Notes: generated by a model not told the origin, from the letters alone. A stretch of 64,000 nt of DNA from Siphonodentalium dalli (GCA_032622095.1 CP136067.1:96342707-96406706), one strand, 5' to 3'. Shown: positions 26,345 to 38,550, numbered from the stretch's first letter. Translations and numbers: made by a program.

Positions 26345-29300
26345 TACAAGAAAACTAAGATGCATGCATCAGGTCGGCCGTGAACTATCTACCATAGAAT
26401 TGTTGTAGCTATCGATTATACATTTTGAAACACCTGTCTGTATGTATGTATGTGTGTATGCATGAATGCATGTGTGTATGTGTTATAGAGTCTAACACTG
26501 CTCGAATTTGGTATTTAACGTGTCAACTTGACCTAGCTCATAGGCATGTTTCTGGACCTTGACCGATCCGACTAAAACATTGTGTGTAGGACTACTTCGA
26601 TCCCGGGAGCAATATGGACGGGTCCAATTTCACGTGGGACCATGTTCTCGAACGTGCTGATATAGGCATGTTTCTGGACCAATTGAACAATAGTTTGGCC
26701 AGACGCTGTATATACTGGGTACTGTCCAGATGGAGGCGATCACAAAAAAATCCCTAACTAGCCCGAACGAAGTCGAGTACATCAGCTAGTCTAATATATA
26801 TTTTGGACATTTGTCTGTCTGTTTGTCTGTTAGCTATAGCCGGGAAAACTGCCTGACAGATTTGACGAAATTTGATACCTAGGGAAAATTATTTCCAGGG
26901 AGTATTTTGGACGGGCCAAATCTTGATCCCGACCTGACTTTGACATTCAAAAAGATCAATTCAAGGTCAAATCTGGTAAAACGGAAGTATTTCAACGAAA
27001 TTTGATACCTACTGTTACTTTTGTCCCAGGAGTGTTTCGGGTGGGTCAAATCATGACCCTGACCTGATCTTGACATTCAAAATTGTCAATTCAAGGTCAA
27101 ATCGGGTAAAGCCGGGCGGATTTCGACGGGTACTTTTGTCGTGACTTTTGTCCGGGGAGTGTTTTGGACGGGTCAAATCGTGACCCCGACATGACCTTCA
27201 CCTTTAAAATAATCAATTCAAGGTTAAATCGCGCAATTCTCCGAAAATCAGAGGGGAACATCCCGGACGAAGTCGGGTCCACCAGTTACTATTATATATT
27301 TCTAGATTTAGTTACAAACTAAATACCTGTATATTGTACAAAGAAATGTTTGACAAATATATCTGTATCAATATTACCATGCGGGTCATTAAAATAGATA
27401 CGACGAAACAAATTTTGAAGGGTGCATGTATCAGGTAAATTTTTATATTTCAAATGATGACAGGAATGCGGAAAGTTGAAGTACCTACGTAATACTGGCT
27501 ATCCGCATGAAGAGATATACATGTATATAAAAACCAAAATAGAAGATGACTGCTGGCGACAATGTTTTCCAAAAAAATTCAAACCATTCGATAGCTCCCA
27601 TCTAGTTGTCAGCCCGAAGATCAATATGAAGTTTGGTGACTATCAGATGAGGGATATGTCTGTACAGTTGCTAAACAATTCAGTCATGCAAAAGAGGATC
27701 AAAGAGTAAGATACCAAATTGCTGCCTGTGGTAATGTTTTTTAACGAAATTCGGGAAAATTAGATTACTCTCACGCTGGTTATCCAGAAGATCATTGTGG
27801 AATCTGGTGACGATCGGACAAGGGGTGTCGTCTGTAGGATCAACCAAATTATTTAGCCATAAAAATAGTAAAATTGAAGATCACCGCTGGCAGTGATGTC
27901 TTCACAAGGACAGTTTGAGAACAAAATATGGCTCACATCTAGCGGTGACCCAAAATATCCACATGAGAAAAAGTTCTCCAATAAAAGCTGGCTGCAGGGT
28001 GCGCCAATCGATTCAAATTCGAAATTTAGCAGGGTGTACTGCTTGTGGCCATGTTTTCCCCGCAAATTTGATAGACTGATGGACAAAACCACTGAATCCG
28101 TTGAATCAATATACATGTATACATTGATTAATTTATATGCATTGTTGTACACAGTACTGGTATATAAAGGTACTGAAAATAACTATATTACTAGTATACA
28201 TAAAATAAACCATATATCATGGCTATGGGTTCATGACAGCTGAGAACTTGGTGTGAATTAAAGAGTGGTGGTTTCTCAAGCATATCTAACCCTCCACGTT
28301 AGAAATATGCCCTTAATTCAACCAGGTCCTCGCGCGATGTATGGTCGATCACATGATGATCTAGGGGGGATTAGAATTGTTGTATAAAAACAGCACTGCA
28401 TGTAAATATAAAATAAAATAGTGCTACATCTTATTACAGATTATTGCCATATATAATCAGTGATTATACAGACAGTCTGACAAAATAAAGTTTCAGTGAC
28501 ACTCTATCCGAAGTGGGGAATAATTTCATCTGTTACAGTCAATATACATGAATATGAATCTGGAAAGGTGAAATTTCTAACTAATACTAGATATCGACAT
28601 AACGCGATAACATATAACGTAAATGCAATATGGCCGCTGGCGACCATTTTTTCCTATGAAATTAAAAAAATATTTGATAGCTCTCATCTGATAAATCAAT
28701 ATCAAGATAAATATGAAGTTTGGTGATGATCGGATGAGTGAAGTGGACCCGTGGTAATGCTTAAAAAGATTCTTACCTTAATATTTTTATGTTCACTTTA
28801 TAAACTTCACTGAGTCATCTTTGTCATGTATTGAGTTTGATATCTTTTGTTAACAGTTTATAAATTATGTATGTCTCATGTTTGTTATTTTAATTTATGT
28901 GTTTATTATCATTAAAGGGGTACTGTACGCCATTTTCATTAAATTTTCGGTGACAACAACGATCTAATATCGATAATATATAGAAACATAAGTAATTTGA
29001 GTCGAAGATGTATTCTGTAAATAGGCTATCTTAAAATTTAATAATTTAAAAGTTAATAATTTGATATAAATTGAATTTATGACTGGAGCCATAAAATGGC
29101 GTCAATTAAATTACGAATTACCGTAATCAAAAACAGTAATTGAGGGATACTGGATTGTTAAACCGATCGCACACACGATCGCTTAAAATATCATGATGAT
29201 ACGGGGAGAACACTCAAGCCACTCACTGACTAGCGATGACACAATAACTTAAATGTTTATATGGGACTAGTATGCATATAATATTACTTTTATTTAATTC

Positions 29301-30280
29301 ATTTGGTTGAAAACTTTACAAAAATTACTCGACAACGACAATTTGTATTTTTGCATTCCGGTAAATTTGTCATCCGTAACATGACTTCGTACTCAACAGA
29401 CTTTCAAATAATGAAAAAATTGTTACCTTATTCTCCGACTCGGAGACTATAGAAACCAACAACAACATTTGGCGTACAGTACCCCTTTAAATAAAGTTGC
29501 ATTCCTTAAAAAGATTCTTACCTCAATGTTTTTATGTCTCGTGTTCGTTATTATATTATATACACTTTATAGTGTGTTTTCAGAACGAAAAAAAAATGAA
29601 TAAAATCAACAAATTTGTAAATTAAAAAACAATTCAAACGTTGTTGTATTCCATGTCCCAGCCCGGACATATACACCAAATTTCAATAATATTCATTGAG
29701 AAACAACGGACAAAACGCTATATAACACCCGTATACATATTTTATTCCGAGCCGGACTCATCCTCCGGTACATGTTATAGTAGGTACCGAATTGACACAC
29801 GTCGACTGGGGCGAGTTGGCACTGGGGCGATTAGGCCGATTCCGGCACCTTCTATATATAATTTACCGTATGTAACCGTTTACGCGTAGTTTACTTTAGA
29901 AAGTTCCGCAATTAATACCGTAAATAGAGCGACCATATTTGACAGAGAATGCCTCTGTTATTGATTATCAAGTTGCTATACATTAAAAACGACAAATTCA
30001 CATGCTCGTTCAAGCGCAGTAGTCTATTTTCCCCATGTTAAAGGACATCCACAAATACTAAATAACGCTAACCTACTGCCGAATGTTTTACACGACAACT
30101 GTTAACATATTTGGGCTGAATTCATCTGACGCGGTATTATTCCTCAAAATAAACAACAAAACCATCGTTACTTGGAAATGTAGTTTGGGCTAACATTTAC
30201 TTAAATCCTCCACATCATTTATTCGACACACACGTCAGATGAAAAACAGACATGAAGTAAACGGCCAAATTGGCCGAAAT
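26345..30280 (+). repeat. repeat R, copy 2, inserted in the RT domain
   Basis: Same termini and order as copy 1. It differs by an extra 'CCGAACGAAGTCGAGTACATC' type end unit near 26760-26890 and the MITE at 28916. It splits the reverse transcriptase between motif A and motif B. It also contains 'CGGACGAAGTCGGGTCCACC' at about 27270, a hairpin-like terminus repeated elsewhere in the window. Confidence 0.75.
28916..29486. mobile_element. TTAA MITE, termini AGGGGTACTGTACGCC
   Basis: Perfect 16-bp inverted ends lie between TTAA at 28912-28915 and 29487-29490. Repeat R copy 1 has the single TTAA at 23786-23789, a second intra-window empty site. The related element at 38551-39195 has the same ends. 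TTAA plus AGGGG termini resemble Kolobok/T2-type MITEs. Confidence 0.9.
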
Positions 30281-31467
30281 AATACATCTGTTTAATTACA
30301 GTTAATATTCTGCCAGTTATCTTGTAATGTTCTAATTTTGTCCACATGCCTTCTCGCCAAACAGAGTCGAAAGCTTTCGTAAAGTCGATAAAGGCGCAGT
30401 GCAGTCTCTGTTTGCGTGATTTAAGAATATTTATAAGTGCGTGCATGGAAAATATATGGTCAGTTGTTGCATATCCTTTGCGGAAGCCAGCTTGGGCTTC
30501 AGTCTGGATATCATGAATACTTAAGAATTCGCTAATACGTTTACTGACTATACTGGTGAACACTTTCGAAAGCGTACACAGGAGCGTGATCCGTCTATAA
30601 TTATCGGGGTTGAGGCGGTCATCTTTATTTTTGAAAATTGGTTTTATTACACCAATTGACCAGTCACTTGGGATTTGACCCGATTCCAAGATAAAGTTGA
30701 AAACGTCGACATAAATTGGTCCAAGTTCGTTAAATGTATCTTTTATCATCTCACCGGTTATTTCGTCAAATCCGGATGCTTTACCTAGTTTGAGATTTTT
30801 AACTGCGATTTATACTTCCTGCATGGTAAAATCTCTGTTCATGTCACCATCTATAATATCGGGTTCATCTGAGTATTCTATGCATCGCGTATTATTATCA
30901 TGGGTAGTTTCGGCGAACATCTCTTGTTCTTCCGCTTCGAAATGATTTTGAAATTCATCTGCACTCGGAGTAGGTTTCGTGGTTCTACTCTTATCTAAAT
31001 CTCGGATTAATTTCCAAAACTCGCTGGCCGATGTACCACGCATATGCTGTATTTTCAATCTGAGTTTGCCATAAAAGTCTTTCTTGCTTGCCAGTAATGC
31101 GAGTTTATAACGCTTCCTATATTCTATTATCTTAGATTTATTAATATTCGTTGGGCATACCTTATATTGTTTACGCGCTCTTCTATATTCAGTTCTGCAC
31201 TGAGTACAGCGGCGGTTAAACCACGGTGAATTCGAGGTTTTACCTTGGGTTGTGTCCCTTGCTGGGTGCTTCTTTGGGTGCGCGTGTACTTTAGTGGGTA
31301 CCAAAAACAACTGTTTGAGGATTTCGGATACTGTGTCTATTTTGTTTTGTGCGCTTGTGTGCAAATCACCAGGGCGAAGGGATTCTCTCATGCGATTAAT
31401 TGCGTCAGTGGTCAGCAGATTTGTTTTGAACGTATTCCGTTGTTTCGTGCCCCACAATCGCCTGATT
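30281..31467 (-). pseudogene. non-LTR retrotransposon linker and RT N-terminus (broken)
   Basis: On the minus strand from about 31466 the sequence encodes a basic linker ('NSPWFNRRCTQCRTEYRRA'), then after an in-frame TAA at 30811-30813 the RT fingers: 'GKASGFDEITGEMIKD', 'PIFKNKDDRLNPDNYRRITL', 'QAGFRKGYATTDHIF' and motif A 'CAFIDFTKAFDSVW'. It ends abruptly at 'IKQMY' where repeat R copy 2 begins. The endonuclease domain is missing, so the LINE was 5' truncated on insertion, at the point where element alpha resumes (about 31467). Confidence 0.85.
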
Positions 31468-31517
31468 GAGTGTACTCGCTCCCCGACTCTAGAACACATT
31501 TAGCTCCCTGATTCCTA

Positions 31518-32410
31518 TATATATGTATATGTGTGAAACACAGCGTTTCTTATAGTATTTTATCAAAATATAGACCTTACTGAAATCAAAAATGGATTTT
31601 ATATCGAGCAGTAGTGGTTTATTTTTCCAATATGAGGCATCCTGAAAATTAGTGTCAATCCTCAAAATAAAGCCAAAAAAATTAGCTTTTTTTTCAATTT
31701 TACTAGCTAATGCATCTTGTATAACTGAAGTTTGTCCTTATATACCATAATATTACTAAATTGAAGAGGAAATGTTAATATACATTTTGAGAGGGATATA
31801 TTGTCCAATTTTAAACCCTTTTCATGCAGAATTTGGCAATTTATAATAAATATTTACCAAAATTAACAGAAAATAAAAATATTTTAATAGCAATGTAAAG
31901 CAACCATAAGTCAATTTAAATATCGAAACATTATGATACAACATCAGACACAGCTTCAGGCATGAAATTTTACCAGATGGCAGGGCATACTGTCTGTTTA
32001 ACAAAGCTGCCATGATAGTTTTGCACGACAGTAACTCTATTGGTGATGCCATCACCCCCCCCCCCCCCCCGACTTGGGGTGGGGCTACGGTCCCAGATAA
32101 GGCTACTGGGTGCCGGAAAAGCTTAATTGGTCAAATGACACCTTTTCCCAATGGGGGGGGGGGGGGGGGGGGTAACACTCCTCAGAATTGTGGGGAGGGG
32201 GGCTTTAGACCCCCTGACCCCCTAATGGTACCTGACATCCATGCAAAATTACCAGATTTATCACTTTCTTTACTATCTACAGGCGAATCCATGCGTTTCT
32301 TCTTTCAATCTGTCCAAAATGTGGTCATTATCATTTGAAAATAAGAAAATATGGAATTAACAACTTATCATGGCGAGACGTGAAATTTCGTAAAATTCAA
32401 TTTTTTCTTA
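31518..32410. other. no gene; homopolymer tracts
   Basis: AT-rich sequence with a poly-C tract near 32051-32070 and a poly-G tract near 32153-32172 about 90 bp apart, each followed by degenerate 'GGGGTGGGG'-type sequence. No protein-like ORF. Confidence 0.5.
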
Positions 32411-32412
32411 TA

Positions 32413-32871
32413 GGAATCACTGAACTAAATGGTTTCCCATAGGCGACAGTGTTAACGTTTCGGCCAAATTCACTGAATTGAAGCCTGCATGCCATACCAG
32501 TGATGTTTACCCAGCTAGATTGACACCAGTTGATCACGAAAATGCAAGAAAAATCATAGGTCATGTGTTTACTTTTTAAAAACAAATCCCCAAGTGTACG
32601 ACAGGGCTATCCCACGGCCAAATTTGATATGGAAAAACCCAGATCTACAACAGCTAGTTAAATACATTTCCCGCTCACAAAAATCCGTTCCCCCATTCAT
32701 TCACCAGTTTAAATTATTTAGATATTATGTACAAATCAAATAAACGCGATGTCATCCTTTAATAACGTGTCGCATGTATCAGGTGAAGGTCATTCTTCAG
32801 TTACCTTCACCTTTAGAATTCCACGGTGTACTCGCTCCCCGACTCTAGAACACATTTAGCTCCCTGATTCC
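32413..32871. mobile_element. element beta, short relative of alpha
   Basis: It begins GGAATCACTGAACTAAATGG and ends AGCTCCCTGATTCC with TATA on both sides. It matches the two ends of element alpha, joined at 32826/32827. It gives the unoccupied target for the retrotransposon inside alpha. Confidence 0.65.
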
Positions 32872-33366
32872 TATAGTAGTAGACAGTCTTCGTTTGCGAA
32901 TTTGTAAGGTTATTTTAATGTTTTAACTCGTATTGGAGAGAGATAGTGAGTGGTAGAATCTACCGCGCACTGTTTCGTGAAAAGCTTACTGTGCGATATC
33001 TTCCGCGCATTGTTTGAAGCTTACTGGTGGTTTCGGATTAGGGACCACACTTACACGTTTTAATTAGTAGTAGTATAGCGGTAGACTGAGATCTAATTAG
33101 AGGTGACAGCTTAATTACTGCATGTCATTGTAGAAAATACGAGAAGTTAAAATGTTGAAACAACACAACCACCAGTGATTATTGAGTGATTAAATCTGCA
33201 GGGTGTAAGTATGAAGTCAACGCTGACAATTTCATTCGATCTTCGATCTGATACAATCAATGTCTTCAACAATGTCTTCATCAGTGTTGTACCCGTGTGG
33301 CACTAACTAGGAGGTGAGACACTGGCAAAAACTCAAAAGAGGCAAACCCAACAAACCCCTATAGGG

Positions 33367-34236
33367 ATGACGAAATCACCTACGGAATACTTAGGCAAAC
33401 CACTGACACCCTATTTAACAGACTCACAAACCTGTATACTAAATGCATGAGGCTTGGCTACTATCCCAAAATATGACAAATATGGAAAAATGCAATAGTA
33501 ACCATGATGCCTAAGCCTGAGAAAGACCATATACAATACCCACAAACTATAGACAATTGGCCTATACAATGTACGGGTAAACTTTTCGAATGAGTAATCA
33601 GCAGCAGAATCAAATTCCATCTCGAGGGTACCAACTTTTTCAATAAATTCCAAAGGGCTTACCGGAGCGGTAAAGAGGGCATTGCATGGACATGTATCAC
33701 AGGAGCTTGGAATTTGGTCAAAACCCCTCTTTTATTGGCGGAACCACCTAGCTCCCGGGACTAGACCAAATTCCAAGCTGATCCCGGGAGGTGGTTCTGC
33801 CAATAAAAGAGGGGTTTTGACCAAATTCCAAGCTCCTGTGACCTATGGTCCCGGGAGTTGGTTCCGCCAATAAAAGAGGGGTTTGACCAAATTCCAAGCT
33901 CCTGTGCATGTATATAGACTCACATGGGATATCAAAACGGCAATGAATATATAATGGAAAACCGGGGCACTATTCTTAGATGTATAGAAACTGAAAAGCG
34001 TCCGACGGTCCGATTCAGTATGGCACAATGTACTTAGGTATATTTATTAAATAAAGATATAATAATAATAATAAGAAAGAGACACACACATATCACGCAA
34101 TCTAACGAATCCACTTTCCTGGGATTCACTCTAGACTCACGCCTTAAATTTAAAAAGCACCTAACCAAAATCGTTGGTCGGTTATTTTCCACGTCGAACG
34201 GAATTTTAACAATAAATAATTTGGAAACATATGAGG
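33367..34236 (+). pseudogene. second decayed LINE fragment, interrupted by a MITE
   Basis: 33367-33680 encodes RT fingers in one frame with two TGA stops ('NAIVTMMPKPEKDH', 'CTGKLFE', 'VISSRIKFHLEGTNFFNK'). 33928-34027 resumes after the MITE at a region like motif A ('WKTGALFLDV', 'SVWHN') with stops. 34093-34236 reads 'STFLGFTLDSRLKFKKHL', the motif E region. The catalytic YADD region between is deleted. This is a different LINE lineage from the fragment at 24.6-31.5 kb. Confidence 0.7.
33698..33906. mobile_element. MITE with 7-bp target duplication
   Basis: Inverted ends CACAGGAGCTTGGAATTTGG, flanked by CATGTAT at 33691-33697 and 33907-33913. It sits inside the LINE fragment and contains an extra internal half-unit. 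A relative at 50074-50197 also has a 7-bp duplication. The superfamily is uncertain. Confidence 0.8.
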
Positions 34237-34403
34237 AAATCGAAACTGATCTGTTGAACATTTATGGCCTAATAGCTATTTCAGATCAACTCTTATTCCA
34301 AAATTAAAGGAAAAAGTATTCTTAATTGCCAGCACAAATTAATTCCAAACATTATTCCTCGCCATTGGACCAGGGACCAATATATACATAATATATAATA
34401 TAT

Positions 34404-34470
34404 TCAGGGCGCCGGAAGCATCAAAGGGCAGGGGGGGGGGGGGGGGGGGGGCAGAGCCTACAAATAATAA
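34404..34470 (+). mobile_element. fragment of hAT-like 'CAGGGCGCCGGAAGC' element
   Basis: The sequence CAGGGCGCCGGAAGCATC followed by a G-rich run and 'GCAGAGCCTACAAA' matches the left end of the complete copy at 62182-62560. The other terminus is missing. Confidence 0.6.
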
Positions 34471-34789
34471 CTGTAAAAGTTTAAACAATGTGATCAAAAT
34501 AGAGACTGATTGGAAAATATTGAAATTACCTGATTTTGACGGACAGACTTCTTGACATAATAACTGATCAACAGAGAGAGACAAGAAAACCATAGTCAGA
34601 AATGGTAACGCCACCAAGATCGTATTATTAGCCATAAATATAAATAATAATACAATTATTCTATAAACTAGCTTTCAAATTTTATGCGGGAAATTTGCGT
34701 ACTTCCATATTTCAAGTTTTCCCGTTTCTCGTGGCATACATTACTTTCATCAAACTGTCTTCTTTATTACACAAGCTGATAGGCCCGAC

Positions 34790-35345
34790 TTCACCCGGGC
34801 TGTTTCACATCTGCTTTCCGGTGAAAGGTGCGATTTGACCTTCAATTGACTATTTCGAAAGTCAAGGTCAGGTCAGGGTCATGATTTGTCCAGTCCAAAA
34901 CACCCCCACCCGTAGAAAACTACCCATAGGTATCAAATTTCGTCGAAATCCGTCCGTTTTACCCAACTTGACCTTTAATTAACAATTTTGAAGGTCAAGG
35001 TAAGGTCAGAGTCATGATTTGACCCGTCCAAAACACCCCCCCCCCCCCGACAAAAGTACCCATAGGTATCAAATTTCGTCGAAATCTATCCGTTTTATCC
35101 GAGTTGACCTTTGATTGGCCATATTGAAGGTCAAGGTCAGGCCGAGGTCACGATTTGACCCGTTCAAAACTCTCCTCAGACCAAAGTATCCCTAGTATCA
35201 AATTTCGCCGAAATTTGTCCGTTTTACCCAAATTGACCTTGCATTGACAGTTTTAAAGGTCAAGGTCAGGTCGGGGTCACGATTTGACCCGTTCAAAACA
35301 CTTCCCGGACACAAATACCCATAGGTATCAAATTACGTTGAAATC
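34790..35345. repeat. 130-bp tandem repeat, four units
   Basis: Units carry 'AAGGTCAAGGTCAGGTC', 'ATTTGACCCGTCCAAAACAC' and 'GGTATCAAATTTCG'. A 'CCCGACTTCACCCGGGCT' hairpin precedes them. The reverse-complement family lies in both copies of repeat R. Confidence 0.7.
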
Positions 35346-35799
35346 TATGGAAAGCTGAGGAGGACATGTTGGTTGCTAATTGCTAGATATACGACGCGGT
35401 ATTTTGAAGGTGTTTCAAACTAGGAGATAGAAGTATTCTGCCTTTCAAATGGTGATGAATTATAGTAGTTTATTCAAATTTTATGGCATAAATTGTTATT
35501 AAAACCGTATATACTATAAAAAATTAATGACTCGAAAATTAAGTGGGCCTTTAAACAAAGTCACAATTGCATTTAGGCTCATCTCATACTCGTCCATTCA
35601 GCGATATTCTACTGCGCAGTTTGTTATAGCCTCCAGTATTTATTGAGCGTTATACCCCCAACTGTTATAATTCGCCTTTAGCAGGCGTACTCTTGCCTCA
35701 GATTATTGAGATATTAGGTCACACATAATCACATTAAATCGCATCGTAACATAGCAATTGTGTGGGCTCCTTGGCGTGAATATGTAATGAGAAATAAGG

Positions 35800-36570
35800 T
35801 CATACGTAATGACATTAAACTCAAGAAAACCCTCGAAAACAAAACAAAATCACATTTAATGTTTTACGTTATTTCCTTCATAAAAAGAATCTTCGTGATA
35901 ATGAACCCTCTCGTTACTTTAGAATATAGAATTAACCTTAAAATAAAAAAAATCTTTGGAACACAGAACCTTCGGAATAACGAACCTTCGGATTGGTGAA
36001 CCTTCGGAATAGCGAACATTCAGAGAAATTTCGGAATAGTGGACCTTCGGGATAGTGAACCTTCGGAATAGAGCCATGCCCCCCAATATTCATATTATAT
36101 GCCCAGAGTTCAAAGGTATGGACCCATAAAATTCTAAACTTGGCCCTTAAAATAATGAACTCCAAATTGGAGCACACACAGAACACCACTGAAGTCAACT
36201 GAACCTATGTCATGTCCCAATGCGGGAGGGTCCATATATACCACAACATTCATAGTATATGCCAAGAATTCAAAGGTATGGGCCCACGTAATGACATAAA
36301 ATCTCAAGAAAACCAGCGAAAACAAAACAAAATCACATTTAATGTTCTAAGTTAAGTTATTTCCTCCTGTATCTGTATCGGTGTGCGCGCATGATCAGTT
36401 CGGATGTGAGCGCACACTCCATATAAAGAATCTTTGTGAAAATGAACCCTCTCAAATTAGTCTCAATACTTTAAAATATAGAATTAACCTAAAAATAACA
36501 AAAACCTTCGGAATAGAGAACCTGCGGAATAGCGGACCTTCGGGATAGCAAACCTTCATAATAGAAGCAT
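35800..36570. repeat. direct repeat with 'CCTTCGGAATAG' arrays
   Basis: The block with 'CTCAAGAAAACC' and 'AAAACAAAACAAAATCACAT' occurs at 35820 and again at 36303. Each is followed by a short array of 'ACCTTCGGAATAGCG' units (35958-36075 and 36508-36560). The array unit resembles the 15-bp unit of the foldback at 15-16.6 kb. Confidence 0.6.
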
Positions 36571-37369
36571 GTCCCCACAATTACACCGGTGACGTAAACA
36601 CATGTGCCAATCTTAGTTGTACTCTCGTAATTATCGGTACGATGAAACGGTGACGGAATCTGACGAGGTTTGCCGAATGTACAATCACCCAGTGAATTAT
36701 CGATCGCCCATGCGATACAAAAAAACCAAAAGCAATAAACACCACACTACGGTGGCGTAATAAGATTTGCCATAATTATATGGCTCCGGTAATTTCATTT
36801 TGGCCAATGCTGCTAAAAATAATATGTTCGCTACGAAAGACAACTACCTGACTTTTTTAGTCTGCCGGTTCAAAGCCCGGAAAAAAGCTGATGGGAGTTT
36901 AAAAAAATTGTTTTATAGTATCTAATTTATCACGTAACTATGGCTATATTAATCCGATACCGCGCAGTAAGTTTTCTGGAAGCAACTGCACAGTAAGCTT
37001 TTCTCGAAACAATGCGCGGAAGATATATAGCGCAGTAAGCTTTTCTCGAAACAGTGCGCGGTAGATTCTACCACTCACTATATATCTAATAAAACGGTAA
37101 AATGACCTTGCAAATTCGTAACTGAAGACCTTCTACTACTATATTTCATTGATATACATGTTTTAAATCAACTCCCCGTACATAATAACTGTTCTGTTTG
37201 TACCGCGCACTTCCGCGCAATGTTTCGACGTACCCGTGACTGGAGCCTTAATGTGACAATGATCCCATCGGCGAAAGTAATGCTTTTGCGAGTAGCCCCA
37301 ACTAATATATACCGAAGATAATACTAGTATAGTTAATGCTACCACGAGTCGATCCAACTAAAACAGAAG

Positions 37370-37620
37370 GTGATAGGCTACTATTGCGAGTCAGCCATTT
37401 TGATAAAGAATTTGGCCCGGCTAGCTCCCTACCCATCCAAATCAATGAAAACAAGAGGTGATATGTCAAACGGAGTTAAGGTTAAGTTATGGATAAACCT
37501 ATTTATTCACCAAGGGTGTTTAGTTACATATAATCATGAAATAATTACGCTTAAGCACAAATTAATTATTAAATGTGAATTTGGCCTCCCATACATCCGC
37601 ATGATCCGGTAAATAACAAA
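37370..37620. repeat. dispersed repeat, several copies per arm
   Basis: Contains 'AGCTCCCTACCCATCCAAA', 'GGTGATATGTCAA' and 'CCTATTTATTCACCA', ending with 'AAATGTGAATTTGGCCTCCC'. Further copies or part copies are at 45760-45980, 47364-47425, 51710-51740, 52490-52620 and 57900-58140. Confidence 0.6.
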
Positions 37621-37812
37621 CATTGGTTACATTCAGGGGGAAAAAATGCAATGGTACCGCAATGAACACTGATCATTGTTACAGTCATCAACAACTCCCC
37701 TAATTCTCACTCCATTAGGGGGACTTGCTGCATTTCTATAGGGGGGTTGCTGTAATTCTAGGGACTTGCTGCGTGCATCTTTAAGGAGAACCAAACTTCT
37801 CCCCCAAATGTA

Positions 37813-38300
37813 ATATATATTAACTAGCCGATGAGCCCGACGTTTTCCGGGCTATTCAAAAACCAAATTTCAAGTCGATGAGCCCGACGTTGTCCGGGCT
37901 ATTCAAAAACCAAATTTCAAGTCGATAGCTCTACCCGTTTCCGAGATCTGGTCTGCGCATGCGCGAAGCTGGCGTCGCACGGGCTCGACGACCCGATAAA
38001 ATTCGTATCCGGGGAAAGATACATTCACAATATACCAAATTTCAAGTCGATAGCTCCACCCGTTTCCGAGATCTCTTCTGCGCATGCGCGAAGCTGGCGT
38101 CGCACGGGCTCGGCGACCCGATAAAATTCGTATCCGGGGCAAGATACATTCACATAGCAAATTTCAAGTCGATATCTCCACCCGTTTCCGAGATCTAATC
38201 TGCGCATGCGCTGCACGGGCGTCGCACGGCTCGACCGCCTGGTCAAACTACACACACGTACCAAGTTTCGTCCCGATCGATCGAGAATCGTAGATTTGTA
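37813..38300. repeat. 125-bp tandem repeat (left arm)
   Basis: Three to four units with 'CGTTTCCGAGATCT', 'CTGCGCATGCGCGAAGCTGG' and 'CGACCCGATAAAATTCG' in locally high-GC sequence. They begin after a 'GAGCCCGACGTTTTCCGGGC' hairpin. The right-arm counterpart is 57230-57705. ORFs reading 'MREAGVARARRPDK' are repeat products. Confidence 0.75.
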
Positions 38301-38550
38301 TAAATGACATCCAGACATAAAGACAAACAGAGGTCTTCAAAATATATATGAGATAGTAGCTAGCCTACATGTGACTCATGTTTTTATATATAATCCAAAA
38401 TTCACCAAAAATATCGCACATAAAATTGTATAGCTACACAATCATGCGCCTCCTTTAAAACTTCCAACATATGGGAAGCCAAATTCACATTTAATATTGA
38501 ATTGAGCTTAAGCGCAAACAATTTGCGCTTAAGCAATTAATTGCGATTAA

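Larger units (their letters stand above)
20902..31515. mobile_element. element alpha, termini GGAATCA..TGATTCC, enlarged by insertions
   Basis: The ends are TATAGGAATCACTGAA and CTCCCTGATTCCTATA. The outer 410 bp on the left (20902-21313) and about 48 bp on the right (31468-31515) match element beta at 32413-32871, where the two parts are joined directly. Alpha therefore appears to be beta plus a retrotransposon inserted at 21315-31467. TA or TATA borders suggest a TA-target element, but the exact duplication is ambiguous. Confidence 0.6.
20797..37235. mobile_element. 16.4-kb composite element with 8-bp target duplication
   Basis: The sequence CCAGTCAC (GTGACTGG on this strand) flanks the block at 20789-20796 and 37236-37243. 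It occurs once in the right arm (58288-58295) with both flanks joined. The ends are imperfect inverted repeats of about 85 bp: one starts CGGCACCTCGAAACAGTGCG, the other, inverted, GGGTACGTCGAAACATTGCG. Both continue through 'GGAAGTGCGCGGTACAAA' into 'ACAGTTATTATG'. A further 150 bp of the right terminal region (36960-37135) pairs with 32873-33025, so the left terminal region itself has been split by later insertions. The 8-bp target fits hAT or P-like elements. Cargo is decayed retrotransposon and MITE sequence; I see no transposase. Confidence 0.75.

Noticed and set aside
34829-35343. Ribosomal or ncRNA-like conserved block
   Set aside because: The conservation is internal tandem repetition of 130 bp, with no rRNA or snRNA signature.
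37903-38318. ORFs 'MREAGVARARRPDK..' and mirror copies at 57214-57573
   Set aside because: Products of the 125-bp tandem repeat, found in multiple frames of both strands.
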